From JACCTH01 sp035281645 (GTDB taxonomy: Bacteria > Actinomycetota > Acidimicrobiia > Spongiisociales > ZC4RG35): a stretch of DNA of 64,000 nucleotides. Positions within the stretch are counted from its first letter, which is position 1; every line of letters starts with the position of its first letter. The notes under the pieces were generated by a model that saw nothing but the letters and a program-made list of their open reading frames with translations, was not told the origin of the DNA and made no database searches. Location: the NCBI GenBank assembly GCA_035281645.1, contig DATEDN010000172.1, positions 28,223-92,222 of the forward strand, written 5' to 3'. The position numbers and the translations under genes were made by a program. Shown piece by piece: positions 46,787 through 55,733 of the stretch.

Positions 46787-47818
46787 CTACCGGGCAGCCT
46801 CGTTCATCCCGATCGCCCTCCGATAGGCATCGCGGTATTTAGCCAGGACCTCCGACCAATCGAATTCAGCCACTCGCTGCCGCGCCCGCTTGCCCATGTC
46901 TCGGGTCGCGGCCGGCGATCGGAGAAGCTCGATCAGAGTCGCCGCCAGGTGGCGGGCGTCGCCGGGAGGGACGAGCCGGGCGGTACCCCCGGTCACCGCT
47001 CGGAAGGCATCTATATCAGAGGCCACTACCGCGCATCCCGCCGCCATCCCTTCAGCTACCACCACCCCGAAGCTTTCTCCGGAGAGGTTGGGGGCAACGA
47101 ATATCTCACTCGACTGCAGGCGCCGTGACTTTTCATCTTCATCCACCCGACCGAGGTATCGAACTCGATTCTTCTCGGTCCCTTCGATGCCCATGACGAC
47201 CAGCTCGGCCCCTTGAACCTTTCCGGAGACGATCTGCCAGGCTTCGGAGAGCACTTCGAACCCTTTGCGAGGATCGGGCCGCCCGAGAAATGCGACCTGC
47301 TGAAGGTGTCTTTGGACCCCGGTCCGAAAGCGAGCGGTGTCGACTCCGTTGGGAACGATTTCGACCGGGCCGAAGCGGGCGGGGAGCTCGGCAGCGACCT
47401 GGCTCACCGCCGTGAGAATCCGGCCCTCAAAGACGCCGGCCGGAACCAAACGGTAGAGCAGCGACGCCCACTGCGGCTTGGCGGCGTGAAAGGTGACGAC
47501 AGCCGGAAGCTCGATCGTAAGCGCGGCCCAACCCACCACCGGCATCAAGGGCTCGTGGATGTGGATCAGATCGACTCCGGCGAGTGCGTGCTCAAGCTTG
47601 CCTTTCACCCGGGGGTTGATCGAGATCGGCACCTTCGATCGGTTTCCCCTGATCGTTATCGAATCGCCCAGGTCGATCCCCCCGCGGCGACCCCCTCCCG
47701 GCCCAATCAGAACCGGCTCGTCACCCGTGGCCCCCAGCCAACGAGATAACTCGAGCACCTGCTGTTGAACACCGCCGTGCAAACCAAGGTCGTAAGGACA
47801 GATAAGACCGATCTTCAC
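46787..47818 (-). CDS. pimA: GT4 glycosyltransferase, PimA-type phosphatidylinositol mannosyltransferase
   Basis: A 343-residue GT-B glycosyltransferase. The start is the GTG that overlaps the acyltransferase stop (GTGA); the longer frame to 47860 lies in acyltransferase sequence. The opening I-G-L-I-C-P-Y-D-L-G-L-H-G-G-V-Q-Q-Q-V is the PimA N-terminus, and the E-x7-E element is E-S-F-G-V-V-V-A-E. In mycobacteria PimA adds the first mannose to phosphatidylinositol at the inner membrane face. The contiguous pgsA-acyltransferase-pimA order strongly supports the same role. Confidence 0.92.
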   Translation of the reverse strand: MKIGLICPYDLGLHGGVQQQVLELSRWLGATGDEPVLIGPGGGRRGGIDLGDSITIRGNRSKVPISINPRVKGKLEHALAGVDLIHIHEPLMPVVGWAALTIELPAVVTFHAAKPQWASLLYRLVPAGVFEGRILTAVSQVAAELPARFGPVEIVPNGVDTARFRTGVQRHLQQVAFLGRPDPRKGFEVLSEAWQIVSGKVQGAELVVMGIEGTEKNRVRYLGRVDEDEKSRRLQSSEIFVAPNLSGESFGVVVAEGMAAGCAVVASDIDAFRAVTGGTARLVPPGDARHLAATLIELLRSPAATRDMGKRARQRVAEFDWSEVLAKYRDAYRRAIGMNEAAR

Positions 47819-48672
47819 GACTGTCGATCCGAAGGCCAATTGGGTTGAAAGAGATGCCATTGCTCTGGGGCCTGACGGATGATCCCTTCGAGCGCGATGG
47901 CGATGCGCTGGGTCAGGTCCCGCACGTCATCGACTCCGTCGAGTGGAAGCTCATCGATGTCGACCCGATGTCCATCGCCGTCGAAAAATGTGGCGGCAGT
48001 GACTATGGGCGCACCCGTTTTCAAGGCCAGGGCTGCTGGTCCCGCTGGAAGGGTCGTCTCCTCGCCAAAGAAAGTCACTTGCACTCCCCGACCCGACAGA
48101 TCGCGATCACAGAGCAGCGCCACTGCCGCCCCTCGTCGGATGGCGGCTTCGACGTTTCGCATCGAAGTGCGTCCGTGCGGGATGATTGTGATCCCGTATT
48201 GAGCTCGCATGCTGACGAACCACTCGGTGAGCCTCTGGTTGGGGAGACGCTCTGCGACGGCCGCGATCTCGATCCCGGCGCGCCGCCCCGAGAGCGCAGC
48301 CGGCTCCCAATTCCCCAGGTGAGGTAGCACCAGGATCGCTCCGGTTCCTGCTCTCCCGGCCTTCTCCAGATACTTCAGGCCCGAAATCGACAGACCACGG
48401 TCGATCTCGGCGACTCGGCGCGGCCTTACCCAGAAGGTCTCAGCCCAATACCGCCCATAGGAACCGAACATGGCACCGACCGCTCGATCGATATCTGCGC
48501 TTGGACCAAGTACCCGCTGCATGTGGCGGCGAGCGATCCGGCGGCGGCCGGTCGCAAAGCGCCCCCAGATGCGGCCCCCGAGAGTGCCGAGCCGCCTCAC
48601 GACCCCGCTGGGAAGCAGCCCCACCAGCCCGATCCCCAACCGGAATAGCCCGAAACGAAGGGCTTCTGTCAC
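47815..48672 (-). CDS. Lysophospholipid-type acyltransferase (PIM acyltransferase PatA-like)
   Basis: A 285-residue LpxL/HtrB-family acyltransferase. The catalytic H-x4-E motif is seen at P-H-L-G-N-W-E, followed by G-x-x-V-A-L-L-C-D-R-D and P-A-G-P-A-A-L-A. The open frame continues to 49314, but that upstream half is Arg-rich sequence read across pgsA. The true start is the GTG overlapping the pgsA stop. In mycobacteria the equivalent gene acylates mannosylated phosphatidylinositol; here this rests on position and family. Confidence 0.9.
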   Translation of the reverse strand: MTEALRFGLFRLGIGLVGLLPSGVVRRLGTLGGRIWGRFATGRRRIARRHMQRVLGPSADIDRAVGAMFGSYGRYWAETFWVRPRRVAEIDRGLSISGLKYLEKAGRAGTGAILVLPHLGNWEPAALSGRRAGIEIAAVAERLPNQRLTEWFVSMRAQYGITIIPHGRTSMRNVEAAIRRGAAVALLCDRDLSGRGVQVTFFGEETTLPAGPAALALKTGAPIVTAATFFDGDGHRVDIDELPLDGVDDVRDLTQRIAIALEGIIRQAPEQWHLFQPNWPSDRQS

Positions 48673-49238
48673 CTGAGCTGTCGGTAGGTGAGCCAGAACC
48701 TCCAGAAGACGGTCGACCATGTTGCTGCCACGAGGAGCCACAGCATCGGCTCGATGAACGAAAAGACCAGGCCGAGCGTGAAAAGAATCACGCGCTCCGC
48801 CCGTCCCATCATCCCGCCCCGCCCGTCGAGACCTTCGGCCTCGGCTTTGGCCCGCAGGTATGGGACGAGGAGCGAACCTCCCAAGGCGAGGACAATGAGA
48901 AGCACCAGGCGGCGCTCCGAGGCGAGGGCGAAGGAGAGCCCGGCGAGCACGGAAACCTCGGCGATCCGATCTGATGCCGCATCGAGCAACGCCCCTCGCG
49001 GCGACTCGGTCCCGGCGGCTCGTGCGACGGAACCATCGAGTCCATCCAGGATCGAGCCCGCAAGTGCCACCAGGGCGCCGCCGACAATCATCCCGGCACC
49101 AATCATCACCGCACCGGTGACGCTCACGGCCAAACCGAAGATCGTCATGATTTGCGGAGTTATGCCGAGCCGATTGAGAGCCCGGCCGATCGGTTGAAGG
49201 ACCCACTGCAAGTGGGGCCGAACCCGAAGATCGATCAC
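48669..49238 (-). CDS. pgsA: CDP-alcohol phosphatidyltransferase, phosphatidylinositol-phosphate synthase type
   Basis: A 189-residue six-helix membrane enzyme. The CDP-alcohol signature D-x2-D-G-x2-A-R-x8-G-x3-D-x3-D is complete, with Asp65, Asp68, Asp86 and Asp90. In actinobacteria with this neighbourhood the enzyme joins inositol 1-phosphate to CDP-diacylglycerol. It starts the pgsA-acyltransferase-pimA unit, each overlapping the next by four bases, and is divergent from the EF-G-like gene. Confidence 0.92.
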   Translation of the reverse strand: MIDLRVRPHLQWVLQPIGRALNRLGITPQIMTIFGLAVSVTGAVMIGAGMIVGGALVALAGSILDGLDGSVARAAGTESPRGALLDAASDRIAEVSVLAGLSFALASERRLVLLIVLALGGSLLVPYLRAKAEAEGLDGRGGMMGRAERVILFTLGLVFSFIEPMLWLLVAATWSTVFWRFWLTYRQLR

Positions 49239-49334
49239 CGCTGCGAAATGTACTCATCCCGAGGGCCGCGTTCGCCCAAATCTCAGTGGGGAGGCCTTCA
49301 CTAAGATCGGCCACCCCCAGCCCGAGGAGGTCAG
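49239..49334. promoter_or_regulatory. Divergent intergenic region between pgsA and the EF-G-like gene
   Basis: These 96 bases must hold promoters for both directions. On the plus strand GAGGAGG (49324-49330) lies four bases before the TTG start of the EF-G-like gene. A TAAGAT hexamer near 49303 could be a plus-strand -10 element, but no convincing -35 partner is visible. Confidence 0.4.
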
Positions 49335-51389
49335 TTGGTTCCCGAGAAGATCCGCAACGTGGCCCTGGTCGGACATGGCGGGAGCGGGAAAACCAGTCTC
49401 GCCGAGGCTCTCCTGTTTGTCACCGGGGCTACCACTCGACAGGGTTCGATCGAAGCCGGCACCTCGATGCTCGACTACGAACCCGAAGAGCAGGAACGAA
49501 AGATCTCCCTCGGGCTTTCGGTGGCAAGCGTCACCTGGCAGGACCACAAGTTCAACATCATCGACACCCCCGGGTACATCGACTTCTCGGGTGACGCCCG
49601 CGCTGCCTTGCGAGCGACCGACCTGGCGCTCTTCGTCGTCTCGGGCGTCGACGGGGTGGAGGTGCAGACCGAGATCTTGTGGCGGGCGGCTGAGGATGAG
49701 GGGATTCCGCGGGCGATAGTGATCACCAAGCTCGACCGTGAGCGGGCCTCGTTCACCAGGACACTGGCCCAGCTGCGCGACGCTTTCGGCAAGCGCGTAG
49801 CTCCGGTGCAGGTACCAATTGGCATCGAAGCCGATCTCAAGGGAGTCGTGCGGGTGGTATCGGGCCGCTCCTTCACATATGGACCCGAGGATCGCACCGG
49901 GACCCTCAGCCAGACAACACCTCCGGAGGCGGAAGAACTGGCAGCCTCGACCCGGGAGTCTCTGATCGAATCAGTTGTTGAGACCGACGACGAGCTGATG
50001 GAGAAATTCTTCGAAGGCGAGGTACCCGACGCTGACACGATCGTCAGGACAGTCCACCAGGGAATGTTGAAGGGCGAGATCTTTCCCGTGCTTGTGGCTT
50101 CGGCGGCCCGCCGTATCGGAGTCGACACCCTGTGCGAGTTTCTCTTCGACTTTGCTCCTAACCCGCTCGAACGAAGCCTTCCTCCTCTCGCCAAGGGCGA
50201 GCCGATTCCTCTTAGCCCCGACGGGCCGGTCCTCGGCTATGTCTTCAAAACCATCAGCGATCCGTTCGTAGGTCGCATCTCTCTCTTTCGGGTCTACTCC
50301 GGGACCGTCCGGGCTGACGATGACCTTCACATCTCGGGCGGCGGTCACGCCCGCATGCACAACTTGTTCTATCTCATGGGGAAAGATCACATCGACACAA
50401 AGGAGATTTCCTGCGGGGAGATCGGGGCGGTTGCCAAGGTGGAGACCCTCCACGCCGGCTCGACCATCCACAGTCCCTCCCTCGAGATCGAGCTGGCGCC
50501 AGTGACTTTCCCGAATCCGGTAACCGAGCTGTCGATCTCCCCCAAGAGCCAGCACGACGAAGAAAAGCTCTCGACCGCCCTGCATCGAATCGTCGAGGAA
50601 GATCCCACCCTGCGAGTCGATCGCAAGCCGGAGACAGGCGAGACGGTGCTGGCAGGCCTCGGCGACGTTCATCTCGACGTGACGTTGGCCCGCATCCATC
50701 GCAAGTTCGGAGTTGAGGTGGCCACTGCTCTACCCCGGGTTCCGTATCGGGAGACCATCACGTCGGTGGCGGAGGCCGAAGGCAAGCACAAGAAACAGAC
50801 GGGTGGCCGCGGCCAGTTTGGGGTTGCCTTCGTCAAATTCAGCCCGCTTCCCCGCGGTTCGGGATACGAGTTCATCGATGCCATCAAGGGAGGTTCCATC
50901 CCCCGCCAGTTCATCCCCGCGGTCAACAAAGGGATTCAGGAGGCCCTAGAGAGGGGCATCCTCGCCGGTTACCCCGTGGTCGACCTTGCCGCCGAGGTTT
51001 TCGACGGGAAGTACCACAACGTCGATTCCGACGAGTTGTCGTTCCGGATGGCGGGGATCCAGGCTTTTCGAGCAGCGGCGCCCAATCTCAAGGCGGTTTT
51101 GCTCGAGCCCATCATGCGGCTATCCATCCGCGTGCCCGACGACTACACCGGCGACGTAATGGGTGACATCAACTCCAAGCGCGGACGGGTGCTCGGCATC
51201 GACTCCGATGGCAACAGTCGGGTCATCGAATCCGAAGTGCCGATGACAGAGATTCAGAGATACGCCGCCGACTTGCGCTCTATGACGAGCGGTCGGGGGA
51301 CATTCGAGGTTCGCTTTGACCACTACGCCGAAGTTCCGCACCAGGAAGCCCAGAAGGTCATCGCGGCCAACGCCAAAGACGAACACTGA
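49335..51389 (+). CDS. Elongation factor G-like GTPase (FusA2-type paralogue)
   Basis: A 684-residue translation-GTPase with the EF-G domain order. G1 is G-H-G-G-S-G-K-T, G3 is D-T-P-G-Y-I-D-F and G4 is T-K-L-D, with Thr in place of the canonical Asn. Domains II-V follow, including T-G-G-R-G-Q-F-G-V-A and a C-terminal G-D-I-N-S-K-R-G-R-V-L-G. This is the actinobacterial EF-G-like family, separate from the fusA in the str operon. Its cellular role is not settled. It starts at TTG and is followed one base later by citrate synthase. Confidence 0.9.
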   Translation: MVPEKIRNVALVGHGGSGKTSLAEALLFVTGATTRQGSIEAGTSMLDYEPEEQERKISLGLSVASVTWQDHKFNIIDTPGYIDFSGDARAALRATDLALFVVSGVDGVEVQTEILWRAAEDEGIPRAIVITKLDRERASFTRTLAQLRDAFGKRVAPVQVPIGIEADLKGVVRVVSGRSFTYGPEDRTGTLSQTTPPEAEELAASTRESLIESVVETDDELMEKFFEGEVPDADTIVRTVHQGMLKGEIFPVLVASAARRIGVDTLCEFLFDFAPNPLERSLPPLAKGEPIPLSPDGPVLGYVFKTISDPFVGRISLFRVYSGTVRADDDLHISGGGHARMHNLFYLMGKDHIDTKEISCGEIGAVAKVETLHAGSTIHSPSLEIELAPVTFPNPVTELSISPKSQHDEEKLSTALHRIVEEDPTLRVDRKPETGETVLAGLGDVHLDVTLARIHRKFGVEVATALPRVPYRETITSVAEAEGKHKKQTGGRGQFGVAFVKFSPLPRGSGYEFIDAIKGGSIPRQFIPAVNKGIQEALERGILAGYPVVDLAAEVFDGKYHNVDSDELSFRMAGIQAFRAAAPNLKAVLLEPIMRLSIRVPDDYTGDVMGDINSKRGRVLGIDSDGNSRVIESEVPMTEIQRYAADLRSMTSGRGTFEVRFDHYAEVPHQEAQKVIAANAKDEH

Positions 51390-51390
51390 C

Positions 51391-52668
51391 ATGGCCGACG
51401 CGGTTCTTCGATACGAGGACCGGGAAGTCAACCTCCCCGTGATCGAAGGGAGCGAGAACGAGGTTGGACTCGACATCTCGCGCCTCGCCGCCGAGACCGG
51501 TCTCTTCACTCTCGACCGGGGATTCGGGAACACGGCTGAGAGCCAGAGCAAGGTGAGCTTCATTGACGGGGCGGCCGGGATTCTCCGCTACCGCGGCTAT
51601 CCGATCGAGCAACTCGCCGAGCGGGCCTCGTTTCTCGAGGTCGCATTTCTGCTCCTCTACGGGTCCCTCCCCACCAAATCAGAACTGGCCTCCTTCGAGG
51701 ATTCCGTCACCAGGCACACCTTGCTGCGGGAGGACATGAAAAACCTCTTCGAGGCTTTCCCCCATGAGGCGCATCCGATGCAGATCCTGGCATCGGCCAC
51801 ATCGGCCCTCGCCACCTACTACCCCGACGCCCTCGATCCGCATAACCCGGAGGCGGTCGATCTTTCGATGCATCGGCTGCTGGCCAAGGTCCCCACCATG
51901 ATCGCCTGGCTCTACAAGTACCGGGTTCATCAGCCGTATGTGTATCCCCGCAACGACCTCGATTATTCGGCCAACTTCCTGCACATGGTGTTCTCCATTC
52001 CAGCTGAGCCGTACACACCAGACCCGGTGGTGGCGGCGGCACTGAATGTCCTCTTGATCCTCCACGCCGATCACGGACAAAACTGTTCGGCGACGGCCGT
52101 GCGCCTGGTGGGCTCGGGCGACGCCAACCTCTTCAGTTCGGTGGCCGCAGGAGTTCACGCTCTCTCCGGGCCTCTCCACGGAGGAGCCAATCAGGAAGTT
52201 CTGGAGATGCTCGGAGAGATGGCCGCGGACGGTGGGGGCGTAGCGCGATATGTCGCCCGAGCCAAGGATCGCGACGATCCGTTCCGTTTGATGGGCTTTG
52301 GGCACCGCATCTACAAGAACTTCGATCCCCGAGCACGAATCATCAAACAGGCGGCATCCGATGTGCTGGCCAAGCTCCGCATCGACGATCCGCTACTCGA
52401 GATCGCCCAGGAACTGGAGGCGACAGCACTCGCCGATGATTACTTCATAGAGCGCAAGCTCTATCCCAACGTCGACTTCTACTCAGGCATCATCTATCGC
52501 GCCCTCGGATTCCCGACCGACATGTTCACGGTGCTCTTCGCCCTGGGGCGCCTGCCCGGCTGGATGGCGCAATGGAAAGAGCTCAAAGAAGATCCCAAAA
52601 CCCGTATCTATCGGCCGCAACAGGTTTACAACGGTGAGACCGAAAGGGAGTACCAACCGCCGGCTTAG
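51391..52668 (+). CDS. gltA: Citrate synthase
   Basis: Condenses acetyl-CoA and oxaloacetate at the entry of the TCA cycle. From ATG 51391 the protein is 425 residues; the 25 residues upstream in the open frame are read across the end of the EF-G-like gene. Catalytic motifs are H-A-D-H-G-Q-N-C-S, S-G-P-L-H-G-G-A-N-Q-E and G-F-G-H-R-I-Y-K-N-F-D-P-R. The size and N-terminal domain fit the hexameric bacterial type. The stop interlocks with that of the converging gene at 52665 (TTAG). Confidence 0.96.
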   Translation: MADAVLRYEDREVNLPVIEGSENEVGLDISRLAAETGLFTLDRGFGNTAESQSKVSFIDGAAGILRYRGYPIEQLAERASFLEVAFLLLYGSLPTKSELASFEDSVTRHTLLREDMKNLFEAFPHEAHPMQILASATSALATYYPDALDPHNPEAVDLSMHRLLAKVPTMIAWLYKYRVHQPYVYPRNDLDYSANFLHMVFSIPAEPYTPDPVVAAALNVLLILHADHGQNCSATAVRLVGSGDANLFSSVAAGVHALSGPLHGGANQEVLEMLGEMAADGGGVARYVARAKDRDDPFRLMGFGHRIYKNFDPRARIIKQAASDVLAKLRIDDPLLEIAQELEATALADDYFIERKLYPNVDFYSGIIYRALGFPTDMFTVLFALGRLPGWMAQWKELKEDPKTRIYRPQQVYNGETEREYQPPA

Positions 52669-53144
52669 GGTTGGCAGCCAGCTGCTCGGGCGGCGGTGTC
52701 TAGGTGGATGGCGAGGTCGCGTATCCCCAACTCGTTGACCACGACGACTTCGGCGGGGAGGTCATCTCGCCACGCGCCGGCCCGGACGAACTGATCGACC
52801 AGAAACTGCACCTCGCCGCCGAAGTTGGTCACGAATCCGCTCACCGTCTCTTCCATGTACTTGCCGGTCTCGGCGATGTACTCGTTCCAAGCCGCCTCGC
52901 GTTCACTTTCATCCAAACCCGCCATTGGATGTCCATCCACCGTCGGATCGGACTCGTTCCTTTGGTCGAGATAGGAGGCAATCTCCCGCGCGGCCCCAAA
53001 GGCACGGTCGCACGTGCTCGTTTGTGGATCGATCGGTACTAATACGGGTTCGGGCTCCGGTCGCGTCAGGAGGAACGTGGCCGCGCCTCCGACCAATGCG
53101 GCGCTGACAAGCGCCACCACTTGCCCCAACCGCCCCGAAAGCAT
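52665..53144 (-). CDS. Hypothetical single-pass membrane-anchored protein
   Basis: 159 residues, not recognised. An N-terminal hydrophobic helix (about residues 8-26) is followed by a short Pro/Glu-rich linker and a soluble, mostly helical, acidic domain with a cysteine near each end (T-C-D-R and A-G-C-Q-P). The soluble part is probably outside the membrane, where these two cysteines could pair. It lies downstream of thrS and another small membrane protein on the same strand. Confidence 0.65.
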   Translation of the reverse strand: MLSGRLGQVVALVSAALVGGAATFLLTRPEPEPVLVPIDPQTSTCDRAFGAAREIASYLDQRNESDPTVDGHPMAGLDESEREAAWNEYIAETGKYMEETVSGFVTNFGGEVQFLVDQFVRAGAWRDDLPAEVVVVNELGIRDLAIHLDTAARAAGCQP

Positions 53145-53191
53145 GCATTCATGCTACGAACGGGGTCCTTCTATTCAATAGGTTCTGGTGC

Positions 53192-53695
53192 TCAGACCGG
53201 AGGTGGAAGTGTCGACGGCGACGGGAGTTCGGTGGAGAAGGTCTCGGTGTATGGATCACCAATGACTTCTCCGCTGACGCCATCGACCACGACCAAGGCC
53301 CGCGCCGCCGGCGGCTCTGCCGCGTCGTACATGACGACGTGCCAGCGCGGACGCGACCGCAGCCCGAAAAAGATGACCGCCGCCGAAGCATGGCCTATGG
53401 GAAAGGGTGCGTTACGGGAGGCGATTACGAGCGCCTCCTCCGGTTGCAGGTTGAGCGGCCAGGCTGCCAGCCAATGCCAGGCGGCGAGACCCAGCATCAC
53501 TCCCGCCATGGCGGCTCCGATAGCCCGGTTCGGTGTCACCAATAAGACCAGAGAAGCAGAAGCGAGAAAGATCCAGGTTCCCGCCCGTCGCCGTCGGGGA
53601 GACGGAAATCGGTAGGGCCCACCGACTGAGGAATCGAGGTCTTCGGGAACTCCGGCGCTCTCGGCAACCTCGGCCGGGATGTTGATACGTTCCAT
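53192..53695 (-). CDS. Hypothetical membrane protein coupled to thrS
   Basis: 167 residues, not recognised. A basic N-terminal region is followed by two adjacent hydrophobic helices (about residues 40-78), then a soluble C-terminal part ending in a Pro-rich tail. The start ATG shares a base with the thrS stop (TGATG), so it is translated with thrS. The C-terminal region contains V-V-V-D-G-V-S-G-E-V-I-G-D, which could be a beta-rich PepSY-like fragment, but this is weak. Confidence 0.6.
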   Translation of the reverse strand: MERINIPAEVAESAGVPEDLDSSVGGPYRFPSPRRRRAGTWIFLASASLVLLVTPNRAIGAAMAGVMLGLAAWHWLAAWPLNLQPEEALVIASRNAPFPIGHASAAVIFFGLRSRPRWHVVMYDAAEPPAARALVVVDGVSGEVIGDPYTETFSTELPSPSTLPPPV

Positions 53696-55629
53696 CAGGT
53701 CCCGGGGGGAGTGCTTGCCTCAGCCATGATCGTCAGCGCCTCGGCGACGGGGACTCCGCGCTTGTCGCGGTCTTCGCCATAGCGGCGAAAACCCACCGAC
53801 TGGGCCTCGACATCTTTATCCCCTACTACGAGCAGGAAGGGATGCTTTTGAGTCAGGGCGCGCCTGATCTTCTCGCCCACGGTCTCGCTCGAATGATCGA
53901 CCTCAACCCGGAGCCCCCGTCGGCGAGCAGCCGCCGCTACTTCTCGGGCGTAATCGATGTGCCGGTCGGCGACCGGCACCACCGAAGCCTGCACGGGTGC
54001 CAGCCAAGCGGGCAAGGCGCCGGCGTAATGCTCGACAACCACCGCCAGGAATCGATCTATCGAGCCTGCCTTGGCGCAGTGGATCATGAAGGGAACCTCT
54101 CCCTGATTGTCCGAAGTGGTATAGGTGAGCCCGAAGCGGGCCGGCATGTTGAAGTCGAATTGAATAGTCGACATCTGCCAACGGCGGCCAATGGCGTCGC
54201 GAATGTGGATGTCGATCTTGGGCCCGTAGAACGCCCCCTCTCCCGCGGCGAGGCGGTAGCTGATTCCGGCATCCTGCAGAGACTTCTCGAGAGCGCGCTC
54301 GGCCGCTTCCCATTGTGAAGGGTCCCCCACCGACTTCTCGGGCTTGGTGGAGAGGTCGGCTTCGAACTCCGAGAACCCGAAATCTCGCATCCAAGTTGTG
54401 ACGAACTCGAGATGAAGAGCCAACTCCGAGTCAAGCTGGTCACCTCGACAAAAGGTGTGGGAGTCATCCTGCGTGAAACCCCGTACTCGGAGCAGGCCGT
54501 GCAACACCCCCGACCGTTCGCGTCGATAAACGGCTCCCAGCTCGGACAGCCGAAGAGGTAGCTCGCGATATGAACGACCCCTGCTTCGGTAAACAAGGAT
54601 GTGAAACGGGCAGTTCATGGGCTTGACCCGGTAGAACTCCGCTTCGTCCACCTCCATACCGGGATACATGTTCTCGGCGTAGAAGCCGAGATGACCCGAT
54701 ATGTCCCAGAGCGCCTCGCGGGCAAGGTGCGGGCTGACTACGAACTCGAAACCGAATCGCTCGTGCAGCCGACGCGAGTGGTCCTCGACGACCTTGCGAA
54801 ACATTCCTCCCTTCTGATGCCATACCGCCAGGCCCGGGCCCAGTTCGCGGGGGAACGAATAGAGGTCGAGTTCCTGACCCAGGCGGCGGTGATCTCGAAG
54901 CTCTGCTTCCTCGATTCGGTGGAGGTAGTCCCCCAGGGCTTTCTCGCTCTCCCAGGCCGTTCCGTAGATACGTTGCAGTTGCTGGCGCTTCTCGTCACCT
55001 CGCCAATAGGCCCCAGCAGTTCGCATCAGCTTGAAGGCCGGTAGTCGGCCAGTCGACGGAAGATGCGGGCCTCTACAGAGATCGACGAAATCCCGGTTCC
55101 GGTAAACCGTCACCTCGGATGCATCCTCGACCTCGCCGGGATCGACCGAGGCGATGATTTCCTTCTTGAGGGGCTGGTCAGCAAAAACCTCCAAAGCCTC
55201 TACGGCGGAGAGCACGCTGCGATCGAATGATTGATTCTCGGCCACGATCTCGCGCATGCGAGATTCGATTTGCTCGAGATCTTCTGGAGTAAACGACCGA
55301 CCGATGGCAAAGTCGTAGTAGAACCCGTCTTCTATCGCCGGACCGATGCCGAAGTGTGCTCCCGGGTAAAGGTCGAGGACGGCCTGGGCGAGGATGTGAG
55401 CCGCGGAATGGCGGAGGATGTGCCGACCTTCATCGGTGTCGGCCGTGATGACTCGGAACTTTCCACTCGCCTCAATCGGACGGCTGAGATCGAGCAGCTG
55501 ATCGTCGAGAGCAACCGCTACTGCAGCAGCTGCCAGACGCGGACCAATCGAGCGCGCGACCTGCTCTCCGGTCCTGCCGACCGGGTGAGAAGCCGTCGTT
55601 CCATCTGGGTAAACAAGCTCAATGTCCAT
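53695..55629 (-). CDS. thrS: Threonyl-tRNA synthetase
   Basis: Charges tRNA-Thr and edits Ser-tRNA-Thr. At 644 residues it has the TGS domain (residues 1-60), the second additional domain with H-S-A-A-H-I-L-A-Q-A-V and C-R-G-P-H-L, the class II core with M-N-C-P-F-H and R-V-R-G-F-T-Q-D-D-S-H, and a C-terminal anticodon-binding domain. It begins a block that runs in the same order as the mycobacterial thrS-pgsA region, although here the EF-G-like and gltA genes lie between. Confidence 0.96.
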   Translation of the reverse strand: MDIELVYPDGTTASHPVGRTGEQVARSIGPRLAAAAVAVALDDQLLDLSRPIEASGKFRVITADTDEGRHILRHSAAHILAQAVLDLYPGAHFGIGPAIEDGFYYDFAIGRSFTPEDLEQIESRMREIVAENQSFDRSVLSAVEALEVFADQPLKKEIIASVDPGEVEDASEVTVYRNRDFVDLCRGPHLPSTGRLPAFKLMRTAGAYWRGDEKRQQLQRIYGTAWESEKALGDYLHRIEEAELRDHRRLGQELDLYSFPRELGPGLAVWHQKGGMFRKVVEDHSRRLHERFGFEFVVSPHLAREALWDISGHLGFYAENMYPGMEVDEAEFYRVKPMNCPFHILVYRSRGRSYRELPLRLSELGAVYRRERSGVLHGLLRVRGFTQDDSHTFCRGDQLDSELALHLEFVTTWMRDFGFSEFEADLSTKPEKSVGDPSQWEAAERALEKSLQDAGISYRLAAGEGAFYGPKIDIHIRDAIGRRWQMSTIQFDFNMPARFGLTYTTSDNQGEVPFMIHCAKAGSIDRFLAVVVEHYAGALPAWLAPVQASVVPVADRHIDYAREVAAAARRRGLRVEVDHSSETVGEKIRRALTQKHPFLLVVGDKDVEAQSVGFRRYGEDRDKRGVPVAEALTIMAEASTPPGT

Positions 55630-55733
55630 GAATCGTCTCAGCTAGCCTTGCCGCCGAAGGGTACCCCCCGGGTACTCGAGCTCAGTTCCGATTTCCCCCG
55701 ACCCAGAGCAGCCCCGAAAAGTCAAAGGTATCC

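Noticed and set aside
48673..49314. N-terminal half of a 499-codon open frame running through pgsA into the acyltransferase
   Set aside because: It is Arg/Gly-rich, lacks family features and lies in another frame of the clearly conserved pgsA. The acyltransferase fold begins after the GTGA overlap.
55661..55675. Short palindrome gtaccc-ccc-gggtac in the thrS upstream region
   Set aside because: Only a 6-bp stem in GC-rich DNA. There is no T-box, no U-tract and no second site, so I cannot separate it from chance.
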